A DNA stretch of 64,000 bases from Rhynchopus euleeides (GCA_963210315.1 OY723317.1:310001-374000), one strand, 5' to 3'. Positions 33,294-44,851 are shown, numbered from the stretch's first letter. Made by a program: numbers and translations. The notes: generated from the letters alone by a model not told the origin.

Positions 33294-36200
33294 GCAGAAG
33301 TGAAAAAAAAAGTGAAGCAAAAATATGTGAGCTGCGTGTGCTGTGTGTGCCACCACCACGTAGGTAGGCAGAGTGGGACAGTTGACACGCAGTGACACAG
33401 AAGAAGAAGAGCAGAAAGCCCATCCAATCGCGGAGGGGTAAGGAGAGAGAGAGAGAGAGAAACAGGACTTCAGGTAGGGGAGGGGGGGGGAGTTACACTG
33501 CTCCGAATCTGCATTTTTTTGAGCACAGTGGAACTTGTCTGCACAATCTTAATTCCCATGGCGACGTATCGGCCAGGAACGAGTTGGAAACCATATTCTG
33601 TGCCTGCTCTCTGGATCGTGATAATGACAGGAAAGTGACGCGCAAACAGCAAACCAAACCCAACTGCCCGACAGGTTGGCTTGTTGGAACGCAGCCCCAC
33701 CACACACACCCCGCTCTGATCAAGCGGTGTGGGTGGGTGTCGCCAAGACCCAGTGAGAACAAAGGCACGCAGAAAGTTCCCCTCCCTCCAGTTGGGCTGC
33801 GCAGGAGAGCGTCAAGAAGCCACCCATAAAAAAAAGGTGCAAGAAACCCGGCGAAACCCCTGGGGGCTTGTTTGCAGTGCAAGCCCCTACTTCAGTGCAG
33901 TCATACTGGAGGAAAGCCGTAAGGTGCCTTCACTCTGTGTCAAAGTGTGTCAGGCTGCAGCCCTGTCTTGTCTTGTTAGGCGGCTCACTTTTCGGCACTT
34001 CAGAGCGAAGGCCCCCAGAAGGCTTTGGAATCTCCAGAAAAAAAGGTTCAAATCCGACCCAAGCCTACAGCAGGGAGGCGGGGGGTGACAATGGGGAGAT
34101 GGATATAAAAGCGTGCGGAGTCTTTGGGTAAAAAACTCATGCAACTGCCCACAGCCCCCCCTCTCTCTGCGTGCGAAAGATCAGAACAAAAACAAAGAGG
34201 GAAGAAAAATAGATTGCCTTTTGATAAGACCATGGCGGAAGGCCAAAAAGAAAAACGTGGGTCAGTTCAGTTCTGCCCTTTCTCGACGATGAATCGTCTG
34301 ACCTTGTATTTTTTTTTCGGATGCTGCAGTCAGGGCATTTTATAGGGGCGAAAACTCATTTGGGCTTAAATGTGAGGCGTTCCCCGATTTTTTGACGGAC
34401 CCCCCGGCAAGCGAGTCTTGTACTGAATGGGTCACCTCCCGGTTCCTCTCTCAGGGATCCGTGCTCGGGTCCAGCCTCGGGTGCCGGAGGTTAGTCCAAA
34501 AAAATGAATTTCGGGACCGATCGGACGCGCAAGGACTTGTATGCATACAGGCACATGCCACGGGGGGTCTGGGGGGCGGAGCCCCCCAGCCGCCGGAGGC
34601 CACGGTAGTGAACATCTGTTCCTTCCGGGCGGACAGATTCCGGACTGTTCCTTGCGTGGGTACAGATTCTGCATGAGCCGGCTGCATCCTCCTGGGGCTA
34701 CACAGGGTGGGCTGCATCCATTCCCTGATGATACAGCACAGGGGGGGTCTGGGGGGCTCTGCCCCCCAGCCGCCGGAGGCCACGGTAGTGAACATCTGTT
34801 CCTTGCAGGTGTACAGATTCTGCATGAGCTGGCTGCGTCCTCCTGAGGCTACTGAGGGTCTGATGGTCTGCATTCCATTCTCTGATGTAACCTCAAAGGT
34901 TTGGGTACAAGACAGGTATACAGCACAGGGGGGTCTGGGGGGCGGAGCCCCCCAGCCGCCGGAGGCCACGGTAGTGAACGTTCGTCCCTTCGCGGCCTGC
35001 GTTTTCTCGGGGTTTGACAAAGAAACTGGACAGAAAAACGGTCGGGTAAGTTGCTCGCAGTCTGTGGGCATGAGTCCACTCTCATCTGCGAGGCTGCCCA
35101 GCCGCCACCAGTTTTCCACCCCCCGGATTTTTCCCGGAAATCTTTTTTTTTTTCCTTAAATGTGAGGGATCGCCTCAGTTTAGACCCCCTATAATATGCT
35201 CTGGCTGCAGTCACGCTTCCACAACGCTACCAATCCACGTCGCTTGAAGAAGGGGGGAATGCAGATCACGTTTGGCAGAACTGAATGACACTTTCCGCAG
35301 GAAAAAATAGACAAGGCCGTGTTTGTGCGCCAAAACCCGGGTGAACAAACCTCACGTGGCTTTGCCCTTGTTGACGGTTGATGCGTCTCTGTGCGCACAG
35401 CAGGCATAATTATCAACAAGGCAAATGTAGATTTGTGTTTGTCACCCCCAAAGCGCTGCCAAGTATCTTTCTCACTGTGCGTGACAAGGCCCTTGCGGAC
35501 CGTGTTAAAAACAACATGGAACACAAGGCCCATGAGAGACGGGGGCAGGAAGGGAAAATGATCTGTTGAGCAGGTGGTGTGCAGGAGATATCAGTGTCCA
35601 CCAGACAATGTGGACCAGGTTGCAAGGAAAAGGTGTGCCCGGGGCACCCCCGCGTTCACACTGCAGCCGTAATGTGAACACAGGTGAGCCAAACACAGCT
35701 AGACCTGTTCATCCAGGGTTCCGAATAATAGCATTCCTGCAATGAACTGGAGGCCTTCGCTCTGAAGTGCAGAAAAGTGAGCGGCCTAACGATATAGGCT
35801 GCAACCTGGCACACTTTGACACAGAGCGAAGTCTTCAAGACCCCCAATAAAGTTAATAATATCCGGTCCTCATGCCATAACGACGACGCGTTTGTCCCAC
35901 ACGCTGCAAAGGTGAAAGAGGGGGCGAAGGGCGAAGGGAATAGAAGGGGCGGGGTTCGGTTTGAGCACGTGTGCGAAGGGGTTCTCGGAGAGGGGGGGTG
36001 TGCCAAGACAAGGCAGCTTACCCCCCCTGCACCACACCCTCCTCACAGCAATAAAAAACGGATTCTTCTTTGAACGCAGAAGAAGAGGGCACACCCACAA
36101 CCTGTGTGGCCTTTTTTGGGTGTGTGTGTCAAGTTGTTCGCAAAAAAAAATACAGAACCGCGCAGAGGCGATTCATTGACGTTGCCTCATGCCGAACTGC

Positions 36201-36356
36201 CAAAACAAGACAGAACGCACGGGGGGAGTGGGAGGGGGGGAGGGGCTGGTTGTGGCCAGGAGCACCCGGAGACGAGCGGGGGTGTTGTGTGGCACATGAG
36301 TACAGAATGGGGTCGTGCCGCAGGTGGCAGCCCCTCCTGCGGAACAGAAGAGTGCA
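33294..36356. other. Intergenic region 3' of the GH92 gene
   Basis: No supported gene. Contains a (GA)n tract near 33447, three minus-orientation hairpin elements (34559-34990), and an inverted pair of about 100-bp diverged repeats (about 33915-34015 and 35746-35850). Confidence 0.55.
34559..34990 (-). repeat. Three GC hairpin elements in a 179-187 bp tandem
   Basis: Copies begin near 34559, 34738 and 34925, all in minus orientation. The intervening sequence is also repeated: each has a version of ACAGATTCTGCATGAGC next to CTGCATCC or CTGCGTCCTCCTGAGGCTAC. Confidence 0.85.
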
Positions 36357-39095
36357 TCACGCAGCCTTCACGCTGGGTGCGTCCTGCAGTTTGAAGTGCA
36401 GGTGGCCGCCCTCCATCAGAGCAGCGTACCTCACAGTGGTGCCGGCCACGCGCTTCCCGTTGAAGACAACCTCCTTGACGGCAAAGGCGGTGGGGTCGTA
36501 GGCGGCAGGCTTGTGTTTGTCGTGCTTGTGGTGCTTCTTGTCCTTCTTATCCTTCTTGTCCTTCTTGTCATCCTTGCCGTGCTTGTCGTGCTTGTCCTTC
36601 TTCCCACCGCTTTTGAAGGTCTTCTCGTCAGTTGTGATGCGCAGCTTGTTGCCGTTGCCCAGGGACACGACGACATCCTTGAAGAGCGGGATGCCGAGGG
36701 TGTACTCACCAGACCCGGGGGCCAGCTGGTACAGCCCGAGGGAGGAGAGCACAAACCATGCCGCCATCTCGCCGTTGTCCTCGTCACCCGGGAACATGTC
36801 GTCGTTTGCGTGGTAGGTCTCGGTCACAGTCCTGCGCAGGTAGGCCTGGCCCAGCTGGGAGCAGCGGTCGCTCACCTCGTCGGACATGGCAATCAGCATG
36901 TAGAGGATGTGGTGGGAGGGCTGGTTGTTGTGTGCGTACTGCCCCCAGCAGTTGTTCACCATCTCGCTCATCTCGTGCACGATCTTGCTGTAGATGCCCA
37001 GGTGGATCGCAGGGCTCCCGAGCATCATCTCCTCGATCTTGCCGCACATGTCGAGCCCCGCGTTGCGGTACACCTGTGCCAGACCCTTCGGGTCGTGCGG
37101 CGCGTAGAACCTGTACTGCCAGGGGCCGCCCTCGGTGTAGTCACCGCCCCACGCGTACTCGTCGAAGTAGCTCTTGTCGACAAAGTCGCCATTCCACCCG
37201 CGCCGCTGGAAGAACCCCGTCTCGTTGTTGAAGAGCTTCGTGTAGTTGCGCGACCTGTCCATCAGTGTGTAGTAGTCGTCCATCTTCCCCAGCTTCTTCG
37301 CCGCCTGCGCAATGGACCAGTCCGCCATCATGTGGTTCAGGCTCACCGACACAGCCTGCGTCCCGTAGCGCAGGTACCCGTGCTGCACGTAGTCCGACAT
37401 CCCCGCACGCACGTCCCCGAAGGCGTTGTTGCGCATGCCCTCGTACGCCAGCGCCACGTCAAACCCGCCGATCTCGTTCACGATTGCGTCCGCGAAGTAT
37501 GCGTCCGACATCGTCCCCACCATGATGTTCCTGTGCCCGGGCGACGACCACTGCGGCACAATCCCGCTCTCGTTGTACGCGTTCGCCCACCCCTGGATCA
37601 TGCGCCCCACCACCGGAGTCTGCACCAGCGACAGCAGCGGGTACACCGTGTGGTGCGAGTCCCACGACCCGGAGTCCGCCACGGCCGGGCCCGGGCGCAC
37701 CATCTCCCCGTCGACATACGTCGACATGTGCAGCTCCTCCCCGTCCCTGCTCACCTCGGACAGGAAGCGCGGGTACAGCGACGCCCTGTAGAGCGACGTG
37801 TACAGGATCTCCAGCTTGTCGTCCTCCTGGTTCCCGGCGTCCTCCACGTCCACCGTCCCCAGCACCCCGCGCCACTCGGCCTTCGACTCCGCCAGCACCT
37901 CGTCGAACGTCCTGTGCCCCACCTGCGAGATCCGGTTGTGGCGCGCCTGGCACACGCTCACCAGAGACGTCGCGACACGCACCAGGAACTCGTGCCCGTC
38001 GTTCTCGTACAGCGCGTACGTCAGCACCTCGTTCGACCCGCTCTGCACCTGTGTCGACTTCAGCGTCGCGTTCGTCACAATCTCTGCCGAGTAGTACAGC
38101 TTGTACAGCTTGTTCTCCGCCTCGCTGACGGTCCACCCCTCGAGCGTCACGTACTTCCCGGTCGTGTCCCACTCGGCTGGCTGCACGCCGGGGCCCTGTG
38201 CCGGGAACTTGAACACCAGCTTCCGGGTCTCGTCGTACGAGGCAAAGCCGCCCTCCTGCTCCTTCTTCACGGGGTACGTCACACGCATCGCAGCCGCGTG
38301 TGTCGAGCTCGTCACATCCAACGTCGTCTGCCCCGTCGACGTGGCGTACGTCACCAGCGAGGTGCTGAAGAGGTACGGGCGCCACTCGCTCTTGTCAGGG
38401 TTGTAGGACGACTGGTAGTACGACGCAAACCGCCCCGACTGCACCATCATCGGGTAGAAGAGGAAGTGCCCCCAGTCCCCCAGCCACGGGCTCGGCTGGT
38501 GGGTGCACCGGATCCCGTTGAACTGCCAGTCCCACGGGTTGAACCACCACTGCCCGATGTTGTCCGTCACCACGCTCCACGCGTTGAAGCCCCACGGCCG
38601 CACCACCTGCGGGTACAGGTTCCCGGAGCTCAGCCCGTGCCCGCGGTCGAAGCCGTGGTCGTTCCCGCCGCCACCCTTCGTCCCCCACCGCGTGTTGACG
38701 TACTCCTCGGGGTTCTCGATCGCATGCCCAGCCGTCCCCGGCCCCATCGGCGGCGGCGGCGCCGTCATGTTCTCCGGATACGCCTCGCAGTCCGCAAGCG
38801 GCGGCACGGGCGTGGGAGCTGGCGTCGGCGGTGGCGGGTTGCCGCACTGCTCGTAGCACGTGAACGAGGCGCTGGCCTGCCCGCATGAGAACCCGATGTG
38901 CATCGTCGCATTGCACTCGCAGTACCCAGACCACCACCGGCTGATCGTGTCGGTGCACCCCTGGTCGAAGTGCGGCTCCCTCGGGCCGTCCGGGCTGCAA
39001 CCCCCCGTCTGCCGCCACATCACACACGGCATCTCCTCCGCAGACACCTGCGCACACCCCAGCAGCAGCAGCGCTGCGCCTCCACGCATCATCAT
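36357..39095 (-). CDS. Secreted GH92 alpha-mannosidase
   Basis: Predicted calcium-dependent exo-alpha-mannosidase of family GH92 (PF07971), acting on mannose-rich glycans in the secretory route or outside the cell. 912 aa from the triple ATG at 39087-39095; residues 1-19 form a signal peptide. Residues about 20-90 are a Cys-rich module (WRQTGGCSPDGPREP, SGYCEC). The N-terminal beta domain contains GQWWFNPWDWQFNG. The catalytic region has family landmarks: GSWDSHHTVYPLL, IMVGTMSDAYFADA, EGGPWQYRFYAPHD, NNQPSHHILYML, and GDEDNGEMAAWFVLSSLGLY at the usual G-N-D/E-D-x-G catalytic motif, with Asp for Asn. A Lys/His/Asp-rich insert (831-862) interrupts the C-terminal strand region. Intronless. The longer open frame upstream contains a hairpin repeat and is noncoding. 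Confidence 0.93.
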   Translation of the reverse strand: MMMRGGAALLLLGCAQVSAEEMPCVMWRQTGGCSPDGPREPHFDQGCTDTISRWWSGYCECNATMHIGFSCGQASASFTCYEQCGNPPPPTPAPTPVPPLADCEAYPENMTAPPPPMGPGTAGHAIENPEEYVNTRWGTKGGGGNDHGFDRGHGLSSGNLYPQVVRPWGFNAWSVVTDNIGQWWFNPWDWQFNGIRCTHQPSPWLGDWGHFLFYPMMVQSGRFASYYQSSYNPDKSEWRPYLFSTSLVTYATSTGQTTLDVTSSTHAAAMRVTYPVKKEQEGGFASYDETRKLVFKFPAQGPGVQPAEWDTTGKYVTLEGWTVSEAENKLYKLYYSAEIVTNATLKSTQVQSGSNEVLTYALYENDGHEFLVRVATSLVSVCQARHNRISQVGHRTFDEVLAESKAEWRGVLGTVDVEDAGNQEDDKLEILYTSLYRASLYPRFLSEVSRDGEELHMSTYVDGEMVRPGPAVADSGSWDSHHTVYPLLSLVQTPVVGRMIQGWANAYNESGIVPQWSSPGHRNIMVGTMSDAYFADAIVNEIGGFDVALAYEGMRNNAFGDVRAGMSDYVQHGYLRYGTQAVSVSLNHMMADWSIAQAAKKLGKMDDYYTLMDRSRNYTKLFNNETGFFQRRGWNGDFVDKSYFDEYAWGGDYTEGGPWQYRFYAPHDPKGLAQVYRNAGLDMCGKIEEMMLGSPAIHLGIYSKIVHEMSEMVNNCWGQYAHNNQPSHHILYMLIAMSDEVSDRCSQLGQAYLRRTVTETYHANDDMFPGDEDNGEMAAWFVLSSLGLYQLAPGSGEYTLGIPLFKDVVVSLGNGNKLRITTDEKTFKSGGKKDKHDKHGKDDKKDKKDKKDKKHHKHDKHKPAAYDPTAFAVKEVVFNGKRVAGTTVRYAALMEGGHLHFKLQDAPSVKAA

Positions 39096-40392
39096 GCCTC
39101 CAAACGGTGCAGCAGCCTGCAGGTGGTGTGGTTGATTGTGAGGCGCTGTGGCACCAGGCAGCAACAAATGTTGTACCCAATGTGGGTGTGGGTGTGTTTC
39201 AGACCAGGTAACTTGGAGACATGAATCAGGGCTGCACTTCTGTAGGTGACAACCAGTGCTGGCGCGGGGTGGTCGATGCGACCGGAAAAAGTTTTGGGGC
39301 CACCATTCGACCATTCGACCGGGGATCGAATAGGCCTCAAATGTGTTGTGTAGGCGAACCATTCGACCGGGACACCAAAATTCTGGGGTGGCCCATACTC
39401 GACCTCGGGAAGATGGACACAGTCCAGAAACTGTACCCCACAAGGAACAGACGTTCACGACCGTGTCCTCCGGCGGCTGGGGGGCTCCGCCCCCCAGACC
39501 CCTCTGGTGGATTCTCTTTGCATTATCTGAACCACCTCGAAGGGCACATCCTGCACTACGAGCCAAGCACCCAAGCATGGGAACTAGGCTGGAAACCGAT
39601 TCAGTCATTGAAATAGCTGGGGACGCAACCACGGCGCTCAGACTATGCGAACTGGAGACGGTGCAAGAGCAGGTGCAGCTGTGCTGCATTCTTGAGGGCT
39701 CACGCTACGTCAAAAACCACGCCCTCATCCAAACGTGAAAGGCCTGAGCCAAGGCGTCAACCATTTGGGCCCTCGTCAGCGCCCCAGGAACACAGGCATC
39801 GTCATCGGTTTTCGACAACGATGGAGATGACTACCCGTGCCCCGCGCACGCCAGCCAACGATGCCCCGGTGCTGGGGACGGGGTCGAGGGGGTGGTGTGG
39901 CAGGCAGGGAAGTGCACGGGACGGGATAGTGGGGGCTTGGCGCGCGAAGCGCGCCAAGCCAGCAAAGACGTCGCCCCCAATAAAGATTCGCCCCCAAAGA
40001 AGACGCCAAGCCAGCAAATGTTGAAGAAAAAACCCATTCGACCGGGCACCGGTCGAGCGCGCCAGCACTGGTGACAACAGCAAAAGAACACAGTCATCGC
40101 TGCCAACATGGAGGGAGGGCCTTTGGGCAGCAATCACAGCACGGCGGGTGAGGCAGGGTGGGGTCGGGGGGCACTGCTGAGAATAAATAAGTTTGGGGGT
40201 CAGGGACTTGGGACTCGGTTAGTCTCAGTCGGGACAAGGTACAGGGGGGGAGGGGGGCGTGTTGGGCGACCGGAAACCCGGTTCCTTTGCATGTTTGCAA
40301 CCCGTGCAGATCGTGATAGGATCATTTTGGTCATGCCGGGCAATACCGCTGAAATGATGTTGCCGCGGTGTGCCTGCACCAGTCCCATCGTG
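39096..40392. other. Intergenic upstream of GH92
   Basis: Contains one hairpin element (39444-39504), a 12-bp-stem hairpin with GAA loop (39934-39960), and repeats of CATTCGACCGGG near 39310, 39360 and 40035. No gene seen. Confidence 0.55.
39444..39504 (+). repeat. Dispersed GC hairpin element
   Basis: A copy with two changes from consensus (ACGACCGTGTCCTCCGG). The stem is intact. Confidence 0.85.
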
Positions 40393-42788
40393 TCAGCGAT
40401 CCCCGTCCCGATGCAGGACAGAGTCCACCACGTCGCGTAGGGCAGGGCTGGCGTAGTCGGCGTTCTGTGCTTTCGCACGCACCGCAGCAGCCACCACCTC
40501 GCGGTCTGCCTGCAGCTCTGCACTGGCAAAAGGGAGCAGCACGCGGTGGCGGTACTCGTCCCCGCCGTGGGAGAAAGCAGCAAGAGCTGCCTGCCTGTCA
40601 GCACGCACACTGTCCCCCGCGTAGATGAAGTTCTTACGGTCGGCACGGATGGCAGGAAGTGCCACCTCCAGGTTGTCACGCAGCACAGCGTCCATGCTGA
40701 CGAACAGGGTGGGGTCGCGTGCAATTGCTGCCAACGCAACATCCTTGTCCTGGCACAGTGCCCCAGTGAGGCGGAGGTAGATCTCAGGAGTGGCGGTAAC
40801 TGCCTGCATCATGAAGGGCTTGTCAGCTTGGAGCGCCTCGCTCAGATCACCGAACCATACCTCGTAATTCTCAAGTGCCTTCATGACGACCTCTTTGTCC
40901 TCCTGCAACGTCGCAGTCAGGTGGTGAAAGGCATGCAGCTTTTGACGAGCAAGTGGCATCATTGCTAGCTCTCTGTCCTCGGGAAGGCCCCACAGCATGC
41001 CGGAATGAAGTGCCATCATGACGACCTCTTTGTCCCCCCGCAGTGCCTCGCTCAGATAACCGAACTTCACCTTCTTCTTCTCAAGTGCCATCAAGATGAT
41101 CTCTTTGTCCTCCTGCAACGTCGCACTCAGTTGGTGAAAGTCATCCAGCGTCCAACAATACTGTGCCTTCACGAAGGACTCTTCATCCCCGAAACGATCC
41201 AGCACGCAACAATCAAGTGCCTTTATGACGACCTCTTGTCCCCTCGCAGTGCCTCGCTCAGATCACTAATCTTCACTTTCCCCCTCTCAAGTGCCTTCAA
41301 GACGACCTCTTTGTCTTCCTGCAACGCCGCACTCAATTGATAAAAGTCATCCAGCGCCCAACAATCAAGTGCCTTCATGACGACCTCTTTGTCCCCTCGC
41401 AGTGCCTCGCTCAGATTATCGAACTTCACCTTGTGGCAAGCAAGTGCCTTCATGACGACCTCTTTGTCCCATCGCAGTGCCTCGCTCAGCTCATCGTTCG
41501 CGTCCCCCCCCTGAAATCTCTTCCACTTGTTGAGCAGTCGGGACTTCAGATAGACTTTCAGCTTCGTGACGAACCCTTTGTCCTCCTGCAATGTTGCGCT
41601 CCGGCGGTGACAGAAGTCCGGCACGTGACAACAGCCTTCAAGACGACCTCTTCGTCCTGCTGCAACGTCGCGCTCAGTTGGTGAAAGTCACGCAGCGCAC
41701 AACGATCAAATGCCTTCATGACGACCTCTTTGTCCTGCTGCAACGTCGCGCTCAGTTGGTGAAAGTGAAAGTCACGCAGCGCCCGACAACCAAGTGCCCC
41801 AATGACGACCTCTTTGTCCTCCTGCAACGGCACACTCAGTTGGTCAAAGCGATCTAGCTTTTCAAAATCAATTGCCTTCATGACGACCTCTTTGTCCCCC
41901 TGCAATGTTGCGCTCAGTTGGTGAAAGTCATGCAGCGCCCGACAACCAAGTGCCTCAATGACGACCTCTTTGTCTTCCTGCAACGTCACACTCAGTCGGT
42001 GAAAGTGATACAGCTTGTGATGATGAAGTGCCTTCATGACGACCTCTTTGTCCTCCTGCAGCGCCTTGCTGACATCTTCCCAAACCAAGAAATTATTGTA
42101 CTGAAGAGCTTCGAGGACGAAGGCCTTGTCACTGAGCCACACAGCGCTGTTTGCACAGTGCGGCACAGCAAGAAGCGCAACGCTGCGCTGCTCCTGCAAG
42201 TCTTTGTTCTCGACGTGGCGCCACATTGACGAGTCTTGCTCCAACGCCGCGATGACGACGTCTGCGTCTGAACGTAGTGCGGCACTGGCACGCACAAAGG
42301 CTTTGGGATCGCACCTCACGTACTCCAGCATCACCTCCTTGTCCCCGTGCAGTGAGGGGTCCACCCAGTGTGGCTGGATGGGGATAGGTGCTCCCTCGTG
42401 AGAGGTCCAGGATGGAGGATTGGGCTCGGCACGGCATTGAAGGGGTGAGGGATCGCACGCCTGCCAGCATCGCCAGGACGCTCTCCCTGTGCTGGCGCAC
42501 CCAGACTGGGATCTCGTCTATCAAGATATGCATGCGGCGCAGCTGGGCCACAAACGTCGCCACACCACGCACCACCTCCACACGGCACCCAGCTGAGAAG
42601 GCGGCGACGTTGCTGATGCGCTCCGCCCCGTCACACGCGACGCGCTGCCCGTCAACACTCAGCTCCACGTCCTCTCCGAACCCGAATGCCTCGCCGCACC
42701 GCCGCATCATCGCAGACACCGTCGCATCGAGATCGATCTCCAGAGGCTCCTCACGCCCTGACAGCGTGTCGATGGCGTGCACCTCCAT
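40393..42788 (-). pseudogene. Ubiquitin-like/DUF4116 gene 5, several frameshifts
   Basis: Starts at ATG 42786-42788 with the family N-terminus. The protein then shifts frame near 42370-42400 (in the linker), near 41630 (repeat unit degraded), and at about 41233, where CTCTTTGTCC of sister repeats is CTCTTGTCC, one T short. In-frame blocks are 42788 to about 42400, 42364 to about 41640, 41624 to about 41223, and 41205 to 40393. A shortened repeat near 40960-41000 and an unusual segment (KLKVYLKSRLLNKWKRFQ) are also present. The C-terminal cap is normal. It lies 10 kb from the main array, between the two inverted transposon copies. Probably dead. Confidence 0.82.
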
Positions 42789-43240
42789 CCCACACAGGTG
42801 TGCCGAGGTCTGCCGGAGGGTGTGTGCACCGGGTCTGTGATGCGATGCGGGGAGGGGGTGTCTGCGAGGGAGGGTGCTGTGCACAGTGCAGGTGGCATCA
42901 AGAGTGGGCTCGGGTTGCGACCCTCCGCGAAAACACAAAAACCTGGCATCCCGCTGGTGCTGTCTGTGTGGGAGGGGGGGCGCGGCCGCATCCAGAATGA
43001 GTGGGTACCCTCATACCCTCGCCACCGTACTCCTCTGCCACGGTCGGAAAGGAATTGCACTCGCCTCCTCGTCTCGAGGATCCTCCCACCCCACCCCCCC
43101 CCCCCCACAACGCTGCTCCAGTAGCAGGCATGTCGCTAAGCGTCGACCGTCGACCCAGTGATTTTGGGTTTCCCCGCAGGCCGTTCGCTCGGGGCGAAGT
43201 TGGGCCCAACTTCGCTAAAAAAATAAATCTTCAGATTTAC
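42789..43240. other. 5' flank of gene 5 and palindromic target region
   Basis: Matches the flanks of genes 1-3 up to about 42950, then is unique. Contains a 22-bp perfect palindrome at 43194-43215 centred on GGGCCC. The last seven bases GATTTAC (43234-43240) are the target duplication of the transposon. Confidence 0.6.
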
Positions 43241-44217
43241 CAGGGTATAAGATAGACTTTTTTTCTGGCGCCGTTTTCCGGTTTTTCTGGTTTTGAAAAT
43301 TTTTCGCGCGCGCCTTCGGCGCGCGCGACCCGCGCAAACCCTCCCAGAATCTGAGAGGGCCCGGTGCCTGCGCGCGTCCTGTCGTACTGAGGCTGCTTGG
43401 TGGGGCAGGCGCAGCAGCTGCTTTGAAAGTTTGGACTCTCGACCAAAAAACCGGTCTGGTGCAATGTTTTTACGCAGGGGGGTCTGGGGGGCGGAGCCCC
43501 CCAGCCGCCGGAGGCCACGGTAGTGAACATCTGTTCCCTACAGTCTGGATTCGCTTGTAAGTAGGAAGGCTTCGCTGTATCGCAGCCCGGCCAGCAGGAG
43601 ATCACTGGTCCTTGAGGATTCAACCTTCAGGGTGGAGGAGGACGGGGGAGTGACCACTCGTGACAGGTGTGCGTTGTGGGTGGAGTGGGTGCACGACAGA
43701 ATGGCCAAAGGGTCCACGAGATCTCTGCACACATTCCGTTATCGAGGAGATGGGCACCTAGCTGTGACGACAGGCAACAAACAAATCTCATCTGTTAGTT
43801 GCCCCCAATAGGCTTGGCGACCTTCAAGACTGCTTGAAAGTCGTTCGTGTTCTCGTCTCAGCCCTCCAGACTGCAGTCTTAGACTCCCTCTTAGACATGG
43901 TGGCTGGAGTCCACCATGTGTGCACCTTCAAAACAGAAGAGACCTGCATGACGAGGGCATCACCACCCACCGGGCCACCCGCTAGGTCCATTTTTTCTTC
44001 TCCGCTTCTCTGCCTTCTTTGGACTATTTGAGCTCTGTGCGGATCACGATGGGGTCACTTTCTATTTTTTTATGGCGTTTTTTCTGACTGTTTTACTGTC
44101 CCAAAGTCACAAAAAAACCGCCAAAAATGAGATCGACCTTTTTTTTTTCCCCAGAAAACCGGGAACCGGGAAACCCTGGTTTTGAAAACCGGAAAACCAG
44201 ACCTATCTTATCCCCTG
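43241..44217 (-). mobile_element. DNA transposon copy 2 with 7-bp target duplication
   Basis: 977 bp, inverted relative to 32217-33286. It begins CAGGGTATAAGATAG and ends with the complement of CAGGGGATAAGATAG. Perfect GATTTAC at 43234-43240 and 44218-44224. Carries a hairpin element (43476-43540) and the subterminal GC hairpin near 43304-43328. Confidence 0.88.
43476..43540 (-). repeat. Dispersed GC hairpin element
   Basis: Inside transposon copy 2, equivalent to 32996-33053. Confidence 0.85.
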
Positions 44218-44488
44218 GATTTACTTCGTCCCAACTTCGCCCAAGGGGACGAAGTTGGGATAAAAAAATTCTGGGCTCGGCCCCCACCCACCGAAGGGGG
44301 GGTGGGTGGTGAAAGAGCCCACGGGATCACGAGGCTCGGGGGATGGGGAATGCACGAGGAAGGAAGTGTCAGAAGGAGACCACAACGACCTTCCCCAAAG
44401 TACGACGTATTGCTCCGCCCAGACCCCCCTGTGGCGTATGTCTGGTGCCCAAGTCCTTTCAAGTTACATGAATCTGTCCATCCGCAAT

Positions 44489-44546
44489 GAACAGATGTTC
44501 ACTACCGTGGCCTCCGGCGGCTGGGGGGCTCCGCCCCCCAGACCCA
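44489..44546 (+). repeat. Dispersed GC hairpin element
   Basis: Preceded at 44420-44455 by the arm sequence (CAGACCCCCCTGTGGCGTAT) that elsewhere follows a hairpin, suggesting a decayed two-hairpin unit. Confidence 0.8.
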
Positions 44547-44851
44547 GTGATGTTATAAATCAGGGTTTCCTGAGCCTGCACGGTGGACTCCAGCGGGGGT
44601 AGGGTAACCCTTTTCGGGAGTCTCAACTAGGGGGAGTCCAACTCCCGCTAGCGGGAGTATAGACTCCCGCTAGCGGGAGTCTATACTCCCGCTAGGGGGA
44701 GTCTGACTCCCCCTAGCGGGAGTCTTTTCACCTATTTTCACTCATTTTTCCCATGATACCTATGCAATGTGGCACTCGTCACTGAAGTACAGCCACACCA
44801 AACGAAACGGACGTTTCCACCCATCCCAGCTCGCAGACCTGATTCACAAAA

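Noticed and set aside
34018-34060. Possible tRNA because of GGTTCAAATCC, a B-box-like string
   Set aside because: The bases around it do not pair as a T stem, and no acceptor stem or A box is placed correctly.
34451-35119. 222-codon minus frame with three MFTTVASGGWGAPPPRPP-like repeats
   Set aside because: The peptide repeat is just translation of the hairpin element, which also occurs in the other orientation and in other frames.
36315-38888. 857-codon plus-strand frame
   Set aside because: Antisense of the GH92 gene; no protein-like features.
39096-39689. N-terminal extension of the GH92 frame
   Set aside because: It translates the dispersed hairpin repeat (GGGAPQPPEDTVVNV) and intergenic DNA; the signal peptide begins at the ATG cluster at 39087-39095.
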